The notes under the pieces: generated by a model
The model's input: the letters and a program-made list of their open reading frames with translations, nothing else
Told to the model about the DNA's origin: nothing
Database searches by the model: none
Shown here: piece by piece, positions 42,301-52,204 of the stretch
Layout: each line of letters begins with the position of its first letter
Numbering within the stretch: position 1 is the stretch's first letter
Position numbers and translations under genes: made by a program
Source of the DNA: Sinotaia quadrata
Taxonomy: Eukaryota; Mollusca; Gastropoda; Architaenioglossa; Viviparidae
NCBI GenBank assembly: GCA_028829895.1
Contig: CM054183.1
Location: 74,077,571 to 74,141,570 of the forward strand
Reading direction: 5' to 3'
DNA length: 64,000 bases

Positions 42301-45300
42301 ATAGCAAAGAAATCGCTACAACTACAAGACTATTTTGATGCCAAAGAAGAATGTGGTTTATGAGACTTTCAGATTTTGTCAAAGAGTGCAGCTGGGAAGT
42401 GAGTCCATTGATAGTTCTACACAAAACTTCATATCTTGGCTCAACACTGTGACTTTCATGACAAAGATCGTGAGATTCTCACTCAAGTCCTTCATGGATG
42501 CAAATCAAGCAAGCTCAGAAGACAATTTTTCTCGACAACCTTACTTTGGCTCAATTACTGCAAGGAGCTCAGGAACTGAATTGTCTGAGTCATGTGTAAA
42601 TGAAATTGAAAGTACATCAAGTTCCATGAGAATCACAGAAAGATAAAAAAAGAGAAAAGTTGAACACAATGTCACATAATCATAATATACACACTTCTTA
42701 CACTCAAAAGGTCAAGCCATATAGCACAAGGTCAGGGTTATGATTCAAGAAACAGAAACCAAAATCATAGATCTACACAATGTAGAAATTGTGGTGGCAA
42801 ATTTCCACATGCAACCATATGCTCAGCAAGAGGAAAGGAATGCAAAGCCTGCCATAAAATGAATCCTTTATTAAAGTTTGTCGCTCAAGCTCAAAGAAAA
42901 CAGCCACCGAATCAAAGAAGATGACAAAACAGAAGACAAAGAAAAATCATCTGATGATTATACTATACAGGCAGAGGAAGAAAAGGAATACAATATACAG
43001 GCAGAAGAAAAACCTAATGAAGAAACAGAGTATGTTTTTGGCATGCAAACTATACACACATACAATGCCAGGAGTAACAACACATATTCACAACAAGGAA
43101 GTCCAATTCCTAATAGACACTGGTGCAACAGTAAACAATCAATCATGCCACATACAAGTCACTGAAGTCTCCGAAGCTAGAAAAGAAATGTCCCAACATA
43201 TATGCATATGGCACAAAGAAAACACTCCATCATTGGTTATTTCACTACAGAGATTCAGTGCAAAGGAGAGTTACTACCAAATTCTATGTCATGAGTAACA
43301 GTGAGACAAAGGACTCGTGTAATCTACTAAGCAATGAGACATTACAAGCTCTAAAAACTCATATAGTACATAAACGTGCCCATCCCTGATGAGTTTCCAA
43401 CTATTTTCAATGGAGAAATAGGGAAAAATCAAAAACAAGAAAATCACCCTTCACACTGACAAGGATGTCCAACCGATAGCACAGCAACACAATTCCATTT
43501 CATGTCACTAGAGATGTGAAGAAAGAGCTCAAGTGTCTTGAAGATCTTGACATAATTGAAAAAATTGATGGTCCTACTCCTTGGGTGAGCTTGTACCAAA
43601 GAAAGAAGGTGTACATATTTGCGTTGACATGCGTGAAGCAAATAAGCATGAAAAACATCCAATGCCAATGATTGATGACCTCATTGGGTATATAAATAGC
43701 TCCCTAGATTTCAGTAAATTGGTTCTGACAAGTGCCTATCATCAGCTTGAATTAGATGAGTCAAGCAGATGCATCACAACATTTTCAATACATCTTGGGT
43801 TGAGATGGTACAAGAGATTGTTGTTTGAAGTGAATGCAGCCACAGAGATCTTTCAGAATGCAATTTCAAAACTGCTGGTTGACATTCCTGGATCCAAGAA
43901 CTTGTCTGACGATATCTTTGTTCATGGTAAGAATCAAACAGAGTATGACAAAGGGCTCAGCTAAATTGAAATTGAAAAAGCTGAATGAGAAAGGAGTTAA
44001 ACTCAACAAAGACAAGTGCAAATTCTCTTAAAATAACTTATGTTCTATGGCCATATATTTGGAGAAAAAGGTGTCTGTGAACAGACCCTGTCAAAATTCA
44101 AACAAATGTCAAAAACAGCAGCTGATGTTATATCATTCCTCAGGATGACACAGTATGTAGCTAGATTCATTCATGGAAAACTCACCAAGAAAGACACATC
44201 ATGGGAATGGGAAGAACCAGAAGAAGCAAGCTCTCACAGGTGCACAGGTAATAGCTTACTTCGATCTTGCAAAATAACCACAATGTTGGTAGATGCAAGT
44301 TCAGTTGGACTCGGGGGCGATTCTGACACAAAAAAGAAAGCCAATCTGTTATGCAAGCAGAACATTGACAGAAACAGAACAATACAGTCAAACAGATAGA
44401 GAGATGCTCGCAGTTGTTTTTGGAGTGGAACATTATTACTTATGCTAGTTCAGTGCTAGCTTCACTGTAGTCAAAGTTCACAAACCACTACTTGGTATTT
44501 TGTCCAGTAGAAAACCAACAGCAAGAATTGTGAGAGGGAGGCTGAGACTCATACCATATGAAATAAAGTTCGAGTACAGACCTGGCAAAGAAAACCCAAA
44601 TTGACTACATCAGTCGACACCCAACAGGAAAACCACTAAATGCGAACCTAACAGAAGAGTTCATAAGCTATGTTGCAAACAATGCAATACCGAAGTCAAT
44701 GACAATTGACGAAGTCAGAGAAGCCACAAGCCAAGACAGTCAACTCCGGAAATTGATAACAGCAACACAGTCAGGAAAATGACAAGATCTTGATGTATCT
44801 GAGTTTGCAAGATTCAAAGAAGAGCTATCAATCACAAATGGAATATTCTTGAGAGATCACAGGATTATTATTCCAATCAGTTTATGCCAGAAAGCAGTAA
44901 ACATTGTTCATTCTACTCACCAGGGCATTGTCAAAACCAAGCAACTAATCAGAGAGAAGTCATTGTTCCCAGGCCTAAATACGATAGTTAAAGAGAAATG
45001 AAAGAGTTGTATTCCCTGTCTATCATCATACCCAGGCAACTCCCAATCCAGAGAACCAATCTGTCCTACTCCTCTACCACAACCCCTTGGACAAAAGTTC
45101 GCTGGTCTGCTTCCTACTGGTGAATGGTCATGATAGATTATAGCAGATATCCAGAAGTAGAAATCATTCAGTCAACATCAGCCCAAGTTATCCTACCAAA
45201 ACCTGACACAATCTTCTCAAGACAAAGAATTCACAAAGTTGTCAAAACAGACAATGGTGCTCCATTTATGGAACAAGAGTTCAAAGACTTTGCAAAAAAC

Positions 45301-48300
45301 TATGGATTCCAACACATTAAGACAGGGGCGGGCAAACTCTGGCCCACGGGCCGAACCTGGCATGCAAAGCATTTTTGTTTGGCCCGCCAAGCTATTCATA
45401 GTTAACCTTGCTTTTGGCCCGCAAGGCAAAAGTCACTAAAACAATTGGGCATTGTCGTACAATGTCAAACAGCCAAGGCTAAACTAGTCTAAAGACTACA
45501 TGTAATTTTAACAGTTTGAATTACTCACACAGAATCATGTGCGCATGTACAATTTATGCCTGCGGTTGTGTATATTCCACTAGCATCTCTTTATAGTTCG
45601 TTGACTTTTGAACTCTCCCAGGCCTAGGATAGTACATTTCAGCATCTGTACTCTGCCTCAGTCGTGACCTGATCTTCACTGCAACTATTGGGCATGGGGA
45701 AGGAGGGCTGGAGGTGAAGAGAGGTGCGCATGAAAGTGAATCTCAGTCTTTTGCCATCATAACGGAACTGGTTGTTGCAATTCTTCCATTTCTTTGCCAT
45801 TATTCCCCCATCCCCATAATCATGTCTGCAATCCCTGCATCCTAAACAATTTAAAGTGGATATGGAAAGTTGACATTTAACTCTTGAGTGGAGAAGTAGG
45901 TTTTCATAGAACGATTTGGACAAGCTCAGTGTCTGATCTGTTTGAAAACTGTTGCTGTCTTCAAAGAGTTTAATGTGTGATGCCACTGGGAAAGAGTACA
46001 CACCGAACTGTCCGCCTCTGAGAAAAACAATACTATTGCTAAACTCATAGGCAATATAGAGAAAAGCAGTTTGATGTTTCATAAGCAAACATCTGTGCAT
46101 GAAAAAGTGACGTGCCAGTTATGAAGTTTCACTACTCCTTGCTCAAAGAATGAAGCCATTTTCTGATGGAGACTTTATCAAGGACTGTCTCATGACTGGT
46201 GAATTCTGTCTGTCCAGAGCAAATTTCTGTCTTGGAGAATACGAGTCTGTCATCCTGTACTATTTGTCGTCACATTGAGGAGATGTCAGACAATGTGCAA
46301 GACTCGGTGAAGAGTGATTGCTCAACCTTTGTCGCCTACTCTCTTGCTCTTGATGAGAGCACTGACATGAAAGATACAGTCCAACTAGCTATTTTTATAC
46401 GAGGTGTCACTGCTGCCCTCAAAGTGCATGAAGTGTTCCTTCAGATTGTTCCGCTACGTGACACTACCACTGGGCAAGACATCTTCAATGCCTTACTTCA
46501 GTGTGTGGAACATCACTCCCTTGATCTGTTCCGTCTTGTATGTGTAACGACTGAAGGTGCACCGGTAATGATTGGAGAGAATAATTTTGCAGCTTCTTTG
46601 CTCGTTCACCACTGTAAGGCCCTTGGACAAAACCAGACTATCCTTAAACTGCACTGCATCATTCACACGAATCCTTATGTGCCAAGTCTGCAAACCTCGT
46701 TAAGGTCATGTCAGTTGTGGTGAAGGTTGTAAATTCCATACTTTCCCAAAGTCTCAAACATCATCAATTTCAGGCACTGATGGATGAAGTGAATGCGCAC
46801 TATGGTGACCTGCTCTACTTTTGTGAAGTCCGCTGGCCAAGTTGTGGAGCCATGCTTTCTCGTGTGTGGGAACTACAACAAGAAATGTTCAACTTTCTTC
46901 ATGAAAAGAATCTCCCCTACGCTGATAACTTCACTGACCTAAAATGGCTTGCTCGTCTGGCCTTTCTCACAGATATCACCACACATCTCAACATCCTCAA
47001 TGTCAATTTGCAAGGTAAGGATGTTCTCGTTCCTGAAATGTATTCACACATCACAGCATTTGAAGTGAAACTATGCTTGTGGGAATTCCAGTTGTCTAAT
47101 GGTCAGTTTCACCATTTTCCATGTCTTGCTGCTTGTTCCATAGCAGATGTCGACTTGGAGACTTGTGTGGTGCAGTCATTACCTCACTGAGGGAAGAATT
47201 TTCCTCACGTTTTGGGGGTATCAGACCACTGTCTGCAGATTTCAAGTTGTTCAGTGCCCCTTCTGAAATCACAGTGGATGATGCTCCAGCTTCCTTGCAG
47301 ATGGAATTGGTAGATATGCAATGCAGCGATGAGTTAAAAGAAAAGTTCCACACTTCTTCTCCTCTTTCTTTTTTTCGTGATGTCATCCTTCCATCAGGCA
47401 AGTTTCCACATTTTGTTAAACATGCTCAGCGCATTGTAGCTGTGTTCGGAAGCACATTTTGCTGTGAACAACTCTTCTCAATGATGAAATATACAAAGAG
47501 TTGCCTTCGCTCTCAACTCTCTGACCGTCATCTAAATGACATTCTTCGCTTGTCAACCTCATCTGTTAAGCCAGACATTGAATCAATGATTTATTGTAAG
47601 CAACACCATCCATCTCATTAATCTTTCATTGAAACAGAGTTATTTTTTAAAATTACTTTTGTTCTCATTTTATATTCTGAACTTGGTGGACTTGTGATAT
47701 TTGGTCGTCTATCCGGCCCGCGAACTGTTCCAACAGTTTTATCTGGCCCACAGTCTCAAAAGTTTGCCCGCCCCTGCATTAAGATCACACCAAAATGGCC
47801 TGAAGCGAATGGTGAAGTTGAAAGCTTCATGAGAACACTAAAACATGTTATTTCTTCGGTTGCAAACAAATCTTAACTGGAAGAAGCAGCTCCCACATTT
47901 CATACGTCAGTACAGAGCAACTCTTCACACATCTACTAAGATACCCCCCTTTGAAGCTCTGACTGGTAGAAAGATTAACATTGGTTTACCTGAAATCAGC
48001 CAACAAATTACCAAAAATCTAAGACACAATGAGATGACTCAGAATGATGCTGAAAGCAAAGGGAAGATAAAGACATACTGACAAGAACACCACACTCAAA
48101 CCTCTAAACTAACTCCAGATGATCAAGTTTTGGTGAAGCAACAAAAATAAAACAACAACAAAACTGACACCACCAAACTATACACAATTATAAAAAAAGA
48201 AAGGCTCTATGATCACAGCACGACATGGTCAACACATGGTCACGAGAAACACCTCACATTTTAAAAGGTGAAATAGTCCATCTCTGAGTCTGAAGATGTG

Positions 48301-49778
48301 TTCAAAATCCATAAACACCCCTGATGAAGCAGAATCCAGGTAGTCCACAGTCATTACAGACACAATCACAGCTTGAGGTTCCTAGTTCTTCATTTCCAAG
48401 TATCTCAGTGCCAAGAAGATATCCAGCCAGATTGAAGAAAATGCCAAAGAAATTTTATGACTTTGTTATGGTTAACAAATGAAACAGATATAAACTTATT
48501 GTGAAGCCATGATGATAGTCAATGTCCATTTAAGATAATCTAAAAGTTATGAAGCTAGCTAATGTTAAATTTAGGTCAAGTTGATCAGTTGATTAAAAGT
48601 TCATCAAGAAAATAGTTAAGAGTTCAGAATTTATTTATTTAAGTGAATGTGAAAGTTCCAGTCAAGAATAGTCCTGAAGTAAAAGCCAAGAATTGACATA
48701 TTCCAAGTATTTGAAATTGATGAGGATTGTATTTGTAATGTTATACTTATAGTCATATCGACATACTCTTTGTTGATCTATTTCAGTATATGAGAATCTG
48801 TTGAATATCCTCTTGAAAATGTTGTCACAGTAATTAGCTGACACCTCTGACATGTTTGATGTAATAGAGAGATGTTATGGCTGTCGTACCATACACTGTT
48901 TGAATTCCGAATAAAACTGTTAGTGTTAAAATTCATCTTGCTTCTGTGTTGTCAATGAAATGCATAAACATAACAAACATGAATCAGTGGATATGAATTA
49001 TGAGATACATTCAAATTTTAATACATAAAATTCATGCTGCTTTTAATACACAATCAGCAAAAATTAATGATTTAATTCAGTGCAAATAATGTTTTTTTAA
49101 ACTCTCATTTACAAGAAAAATATATACTTTAGATTTCATTTTCATTAATCGCTGGAAAAATAATTAATTAAAATCAGTGATGACAGCATAAACAATTTTA
49201 TGTATCAGTATTAAATTTATATAGTAAAACTTTTTATGTAAAATCGTATTTTATAATATAATTTATTATAATGCACTGATGCTGCATAATAATTAATGAC
49301 ACATTTAAATATTATACAACATTAAATTAATTAAGGACTAATGTAGGGTTTCTTTCCCTGTCTTACAATTTTCTGTTTATTTTTTATTATGTTTATGCAT
49401 AAACAAAGTTTTGACAAGATTAAAATGTTTTTAAGTTTGTCACATGAATTTAGTGTATCATTTGCAAATTAGCAGTTACATTTTGCATTTGTTGAGCTAA
49501 AATTTAATTGTGAGCAGAGTCGGTCGTTTGGAGACCCATAATGAGTTGTGTTATCTCTTTGTGTTTTTTTAAAAGAAGCTGTCTTCACTTTTATATTTGC
49601 ATCTTGTTTCGACTAAAACCTCAAGTAGGTGCATCGCATTCAAGTGCCTAACTTTATAAATTTAACAAATAATAATAATATGTTGTTTTTAAATGTGGGT
49701 ATACTTACAATCAAACGCAAACTCCGAGAACTTGCTGTCATCTATGCCAATGATAACTTTGCGTTTCGAATCAGACAT
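25975..49778 (-). CDS. Universal stress protein (UspA family), four exons, 149 aa
   Basis: Minus-strand exons 49778-49709, 37781-37701, 37371-37265 and 26166-25975 (70+81+107+192 = 450 nt). Phases agree at every junction (1, 1, 0), with GTAAG/GTGAG donors and AG acceptors. The protein has the single alpha/beta UspA fold. Strand 1 carries VIIGIDDS (residues 8-15), whose aspartate contacts ATP. Residues 117-131 give the nucleotide motif G-2x-G-9x-G-S in full (GTRGMG...LGS), followed by VSDYVLHHSHIPVLVC. The intact motif predicts an ATP-binding rather than UspA-type non-binding member. It is a soluble protein, and family members act in stress tolerance; the specific role is unknown. The 450-nt coding sequence is spread over almost 24 kb, and introns 1 and 3 hold most of the transposons of the window. 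Confidence 0.93.
27333..27364. repeat. CT/CA compound microsatellite
   Basis: A (CT)n run passes directly into a (CA)n run, within intron 3 of the stress-protein gene. Confidence 0.9.
27813..27891. repeat. Perfect long hairpin, 37-bp arms with 5-base loop
   Basis: 27813-27849 is the exact reverse complement of 27855-27891, separated by CTAAA. It lies in intron 3 of the stress-protein gene. Perfect arms mean recent formation or maintenance. It could be a palindromic miniature element, a foldback from replication or a small-RNA hairpin. No flanking target duplication was evident. Confidence 0.95.
28885..28892 (+). promoter_or_regulatory. TATA box of the LTR-like block
   Basis: TATAAAAG in a locally G+C-richer region, with a plausible start site about 25-35 bases downstream. 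It is likely the retroelement's own promoter (inference). Confidence 0.4.
29330..29412 (+). repeat. 30-bp purine-rich tandem repeat
   Basis: Nearly three copies of GAGAAGAGAAGAGACGAGAA followed by ACGAAGTTAA. The unit is a multiple of three, so in the plus-strand frame 28950-29435 it encodes a repeated charged decapeptide (RREETRNEVK). Purine-rich on one strand throughout. Confidence 0.92.
29627..29771 (+). repeat. Degenerate tandem repeat, about 37-bp unit
   Basis: About four units containing CCCAGCACAAG or a variant, then AATAACTATGTGAG-like sequence. Non-coding in all frames beyond a few codons. Confidence 0.8.
30261..30500 (+). repeat. Dispersed repeat of about 240 bp, copy A
   Basis: The reverse complement of this stretch closely matches 55701-55944. 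Shared blocks include GTTGTGTCGTCTGTGCCGTC near its left end and CTTGGTATTCTGTGTGCGG in the middle. No protein coding. It may be a SINE, a miniature transposon or a piece of a larger repeat; no tRNA-like head or A-tail was recognised. Confidence 0.85.
31166..32015. mobile_element. Pogo/Tigger-like terminal sequences (Tc1-mariner group), tentative
   Basis: Left: CAGTGGAACCCCGCGATAAT after TA (31164-31165), followed by alternating ATGCGA/ATAATG motifs typical of pogo-type ends. Similar motifs recur at about 31944-32015 (AAAACCCCGCATTAATGCG, then ATCGCATTATAGTG). The sequence between is AT-rich and non-coding. The right end does not match the left cleanly, so limits are uncertain. Probably a non-autonomous or rearranged copy. 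Confidence 0.35.
32371..32430 (-). pseudogene. LINE reverse-transcriptase remnant
   Basis: The minus strand reads REAIVIPIPKPGEEH, the segment preceding the NYRPI block in Jockey/I-type non-LTR reverse transcriptases (normally AIV-PIPKPGKD). Stops follow within a few codons. Only this short stretch is recognisable. Confidence 0.5.
32600..32810 (-). pseudogene. Pif1/Helitron-type helicase remnant
   Basis: The minus strand gives MAFAMIIDKTQGHTLDKVG, equivalent to the AFA-TINKSQGQTL--VG motif of Pif1-like helicases, and just downstream CFSQGQLWG-like residues (frame broken) equivalent to the following FSHGQLYVA. Upstream, FMTKDARANKVADVF is also coding-like. The frame is broken by stops. Pif1 helicases occur as host genes and as the C-terminal domain of Helitrons. 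With no Rep domain visible and frameshifts present, a decayed Helitron piece is my inference. Confidence 0.45.
33678..34502 (+). mobile_element. Non-autonomous hAT-type element, 825 bp
   Basis: Flanked by a perfect 8-bp duplication TTTATCAG (33670-33677 and 34503-34510). The ends are imperfect inverted repeats: left TAGTGGTGTCAAC, right (reversed) TAGGGCAATCAAT, with subterminal GGGTACCC/ACCTGGGTACC motifs near both ends. The 8-bp duplication and TAG...CTA ends are hAT features. No transposase frame. A truncated relative is at 14399-14768. Confidence 0.85.
35220..36560 (-). repeat. LTR-like repeat block with a short open frame
   Basis: Richer in G+C than the surrounding intron. Near its left end TGTTACAAAC (35431) could be an LTR terminus on the minus strand. 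An open minus-strand frame of about 75 codons lies at 35617-35845 (contains STPTPEVVNGQRKAARRY), unlike any family I know. A TATATATA-like box lies near 36457. I could not find the partner end or a target duplication, so the identification is tentative. Confidence 0.35.
37265..37371 (-). CDS. Universal stress protein exon 3
   Basis: 107 nt after CTTAAG. Codes the variable helix region from PALLTDPVVATDL to KYSEKMKKVH. GTGAGT donor, phase 0. Confidence 0.9.
37701..37781 (-). CDS. Universal stress protein exon 2
   Basis: 81 nt after TTTCAG. Codes YMSHIRKDGDHVTLVHVSEY and neighbours, the second helix and strand of the fold. GTAAGC donor. Confidence 0.92.
38196..38350. repeat. Possible tRNA-derived SINE remnants (also 38690-38790)
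   Basis: GATTGAGCCCAGCACTGG (about 38206) and, in the second stretch, AAGGTTCAGGCCT resemble degenerate B boxes of tRNA-derived SINEs. Upstream A-box matches are poor and copies within the window do not align to each other. Weak. Confidence 0.2.
41809..42040 (+). repeat. 5' LTR of the Gypsy element
   Basis: Starts TGTAGTGTGGTAC. Shares GTTGATCTAT, ATGTTGTCACA, TAATTAGCT and AACTGTTAAAATTCATCTTG-like blocks with 48734-48972. Many substitutions separate the two LTRs, indicating an old insertion. Confidence 0.8.
42119..42660 (+). pseudogene. Gypsy gag (capsid) remnant
   Basis: RAKAHLLHYIGEEGFDIYDRF is the typical capsid segment (R-xALLLH-G-E---iy-tF) of Gypsy gag. A frame change occurs near 42340-42360 and the reading continues as ETFRFCQRVQLGSESIDSS, with the usual spacing to the nucleocapsid part. 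Confidence 0.75.
42778..42865 (+). pseudogene. Gypsy nucleocapsid zinc knuckles
   Basis: CRNCGGKFPHATICSARGKE then CKACHKM: one Cys2-His-Cys knuckle and the start of a second, as in the CRNCG...H...C / CNAC family seen in animal Gypsy elements. The second knuckle is incomplete and followed by a stop-bearing frame. Confidence 0.75.
43090..43300 (+). pseudogene. Gypsy aspartic protease remnant
   Basis: VQFLIDTGATVN carries the catalytic DTG. The downstream part is frameshifted and the second conserved segment is not readable with confidence. Confidence 0.75.
43440..44036 (+). pseudogene. Gypsy reverse transcriptase remnant
   Basis: Contains ICVDMREANKHEKHPMP, DFSKLVLTSAYHQLELDE, the thumb-side ITTFSIHLGL and the catalytic box as NLSDDIFVHGK (the usual family box is ISDDI-V-G). 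Frames are split by shifts near 43575 and 43960. The family normally has F-KLDL-SGYHQ, so at least two conserved positions have changed. Confidence 0.9.
44040..44640 (+). pseudogene. Gypsy RNase H remnant
   Basis: FYGHIFGEKGVC and FLRMTQYVARFI are the connection region. MLVDASSVGLGG carries the first RNase H aspartate. FTVVKVHKPLLGILSSRK and RLRLIPYEIKFEYRPGKEN follow in another frame, then DYISRHPTG. Several stops. Confidence 0.85.
44690..45322 (+). pseudogene. Gypsy integrase, 5' part up to the hAT insertion
   Basis: The HHCC zinc domain is visible (IVHSTHQGIVKTKQLIREKS, then CIPC). The core carries MIDYSRYPEVE and VVKTDNGAPF with the first two catalytic aspartates. In-frame stops near 44780, 44999 and 45120. 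The hAT element enters right after FQHIK. Confidence 0.88.
45323..47776 (+). mobile_element. hAT transposon nested in the Gypsy integrase, 2454 bp
   Basis: Perfect 16-bp terminal inverted repeats (CAGGGGCGGGCAAACT at 45323-45338, its complement at 47761-47776), flanked by an identical 8-bp duplication CATTAAGA (45315-45322, 47777-47784). Subterminal GGCCC-rich motifs lie near both ends (TCTGGCCC...TTGGCCCGCC left, CCGGCCCGCG...TGGCCCACAG right), as in Charlie-type hAT elements. It carries a broken transposase on the plus strand. Confidence 0.95.
45840..47621 (+). pseudogene. hAT transposase (ZBED5/GTF2IRD2-like Charlie type), frameshifted
   Basis: In order: a BED-type zinc finger remnant (QCLICLKTVAVFKEFNV, about 45925-45975), a linker, then the RNase H-like core with FVAYSLALDESTDMKDTVQL and IFIRGV (46330-46410), TTEGAPVMIGENNF, and KLHCIIH. 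A shift near 46700 leads to VVNSILSQSLKHHQFQALM, CEVRWPS and WLARLAFLTDI. Another near 47165 leads to the C-terminal dimerisation region (FPHFVKHAQRIVAVFGSTFC, SQLSDRHLNDILRLS). The domain order is that of the host-domesticated ZBED5/GTF2IRD2 group, but stops and shifts make this copy non-functional. Confidence 0.88.
47785..48260 (+). pseudogene. Gypsy integrase, 3' part after the hAT insertion
   Basis: ITPKWPEANGEVESFMRTLK holds the third catalytic residue (glutamate) and continues the text interrupted at 45322. After a shift, LPHFIRQYRATLHTSTKIPP and FEALTGRKI follow, then DDQVLVKQQK and a C-terminal region with KERLYDHSTTW. Confidence 0.88.
48734..48972 (+). repeat. 3' LTR of the Gypsy element
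   Basis: Starts TGTAATGTTATAC. Includes AATAAAACTG, a likely poly(A) signal, near 48910. Followed by the target duplication ACAAA. A purine-rich stretch (TTGATGAGGA) lies a few bases upstream as a possible polypurine tract. Confidence 0.8.
49709..49778 (-). CDS. Universal stress protein exon 1
   Basis: Start ATG at 49778. Codes MSDSKRKVIIGIDDSKFSEF and three further residues, and ends in phase 1 before GTAAGT. Confidence 0.92.
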
Positions 49779-52204
49779 GATTAAATGATGTTCACCACGT
49801 AATAAAAAAAAAATGTGGGTGAACTACGTTTCTAGGACGAAATAAAAAAACAAACGTATTGTTCAAAAGAATAAACGTTGGGTCCATGTCATAATTATTT
49901 ATTTAAATTTCCGACCTTGTTCGAGTATATAATTATGTCAAGGTTGGGTTGGCTAGAGGATTGTGGGAATGTGTCATTATGTCCGCCCACTTAACTACTA
50001 TATATGGAAAGCTACCTTTCGTATCTCTAACCTCAGCGCGAAAGCGGCGGAAGCTGGATGCGCCCCCTACACTCAATCAATCAATCAATCAAATATCTCT
50101 AAATTGTAATGTGGCTCAATATACCCAATTGACACTCCTAATACATGTAATATTTTTAAATCAGTTTTGCATAAATAGTATGGATATTACGCATTGGTAG
50201 TTCAGTTGAAACTATCGCCTTGTTTATTAAAATTGCAAATTATTTCCTGCCATCTTAAATTTAAATGGGTATTTGAACGAAATTTTGACAGTGCATGTAA
50301 ACTATTGTCTTCGTGTTGTTTGAAAGATGTTTAAAAGTGTTACAAAATTACATGAATTAACATTTGAATTACTAGCAAATAATGTGACATTATTAAGGTT
50401 AAGGTACCAACAATTATTTAATTAATTTGTAAGTCTAACTTCTTTTGAAGAATGATATAAATTTCTTCACAATTACATAAATATATAATTTATCTCGTCT
50501 TTTTATTATATAGCAAGAACTTTAATATTTTTGTGATACCTGCTGTGTATATACTAAATGTATTCACATCAAACGTAAGATCTCCTTTATTCATCTAGCG
50601 GTAAACGGAAACAAGAAATGTTTAGTGTTTTCACAAAGTTGTTAGTACATTTCTTAAAACAACGCATCCTCTATCCATTGTTTATTCTTTTTGCAGCTCT
50701 CCCGTCAAGCTAATTTTATTTTTTTTTAAATTTTGATACATCATTGTTGTGCACCATTAAACAGTTTATTTTGCTGAAGACAAACATTGTAAATAATTGT
50801 CTGTAGGAGGCAGGCATTGACTTGTGTGCAGCATTTTAAAGTTAAGATGCATTTTAGCACCATATTCAAGGCACAAGATATGAGATTTAAAGAAATGGCA
50901 GCAAAGACTAGAGGTCTTCCAGCATCTGGTTATTGAGAGGTTATGTACAAATGAGGAAACAATTTGTTGATGATACTAGTAGTACTGATTTCAAATTGGA
51001 CAATCCAAATGACAGATTCCACATCCAGTGTTTCTGTCGCATCAAGCAAGGATCAACGTAATGTGGAGACGGAAAAATAGAGAAATGCATACGCCACAAT
51101 GAATGACCAATTCAGCTTCCTTCGGGTCAGATAATTTTTCACAAAAGATATTGTTGTGTGGGTCAATGCATTGCTTGATGTACATCCAGCAGATCTTAAA
51201 AATTTCTTTTAATGTAGTCATTTTGTTCCTGCATCCGTATACAAAGTAAAGAAGAGTGACAAATACACTTTCCGAGCGTTTACATTGCTCTTACTCTTAG
51301 GCTGTATCTTGCTATCTTAAAAACTGTCTCCAATCAACAACTAGACATCATTTGAACTCCTTTGCATTGCTCTCTATTGAGAATGAGGTTGTGCATCATT
51401 TTAAACTATTATTGCTATTTTTTCTAGGAAATAATCTCGAAAAGTTACTCATAATCATATCCTAAAAATAAAATAAAATGACTTTGAATACCATTCTTTG
51501 TATATCCTTGCTAAATAAATATTATTCAAGAAATGTATCTTGGTTATTTTACATCTTTAGTAATTCCCCCACTCCCCCCCCCCCCCAACTCTAGGCCTTT
51601 TACTTTTCTTACAATCTTAGACCTTGGCACAGGCCTATCGGATAATAATTATGGTTGCTATCCGGAACCTTGCCAGGACAATCAAATCTAGTTTTCGTAG
51701 TATGTACGTTAATTTTTAAGTAATAAAGAGATGCGTTTTGGGTACCAGAATAAATAACCCAGTAATCTCGTCCTAATGACAATATGGTTCTGCTTACAAT
51801 AAATATGAAGTAATTACTTACTTACTAGCTTTAATACACATATTTATATAATTACAAGTATCAATGGATTACAGGGGAGACAACTCATCATTCGGAAGTG
51901 TTCGTCTGTTCCTTGCCGAGCTTCGCCATTTTGCCTTCCGGATTTATCTCATTAGCAGTTATATCATCACCAGAATATAAATTAATTTTTATTTAAGAAA
52001 TCCACGATAGGTAAATAAATCTTCGAAATTTTATTACATGTTTTCTTTCTTACATGTATGTTTCATGGGATTTTTTTCGACATCCGAATGAAGTAAGGGG
52101 TCAGAGGTGACTTGTCACTTCCTTATAACACGCCAAACTTTGCACCGCAAACTAATGACTGAATGTGTTATATTGTATTTGAGTGTTTATTAACTTAAAC
52201 CAAA
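49779..52204. other. Divergent intergenic region between stress-protein and myosin genes
   Basis: Holds the 5' flanks of both genes. A G+C-richer patch with CpGs occurs at about 50030-50070. A (TCAA)n run lies near 50080 and a C-run near 51575. At about 51095-51290 the plus strand has a broken coding-like stretch (WVNALLDVHPADLKNFF) that I cannot assign. No core promoter could be placed. Confidence 0.5.

Larger units (their letters stand above)
41809..48972 (+). mobile_element. Gypsy-type LTR retrotransposon, decayed, with nested hAT insertion
   Basis: LTRs 41809-42040 and 48734-48972 are alignable but diverged. The target duplication ACAAA flanks the element (41804-41808, 48973-48977). Removing the hAT insertion and one duplication leaves about 4.7 kb. 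The order is gag, zinc knuckle, protease, reverse transcriptase, RNase H, integrase, which defines Metaviridae (Ty3/Gypsy). Frames are broken by stops and shifts throughout, so it is inactive. It lies in intron 1 of the stress-protein gene, antisense to it. The LTR 3' ends read ...CATA rather than CA. Confidence 0.9.

Noticed and set aside
45639..46100. 153-codon minus-strand frame in the hAT element
   Set aside because: It overlaps the BED-finger remnant readable on the plus strand; no family match. Antisense shadow.
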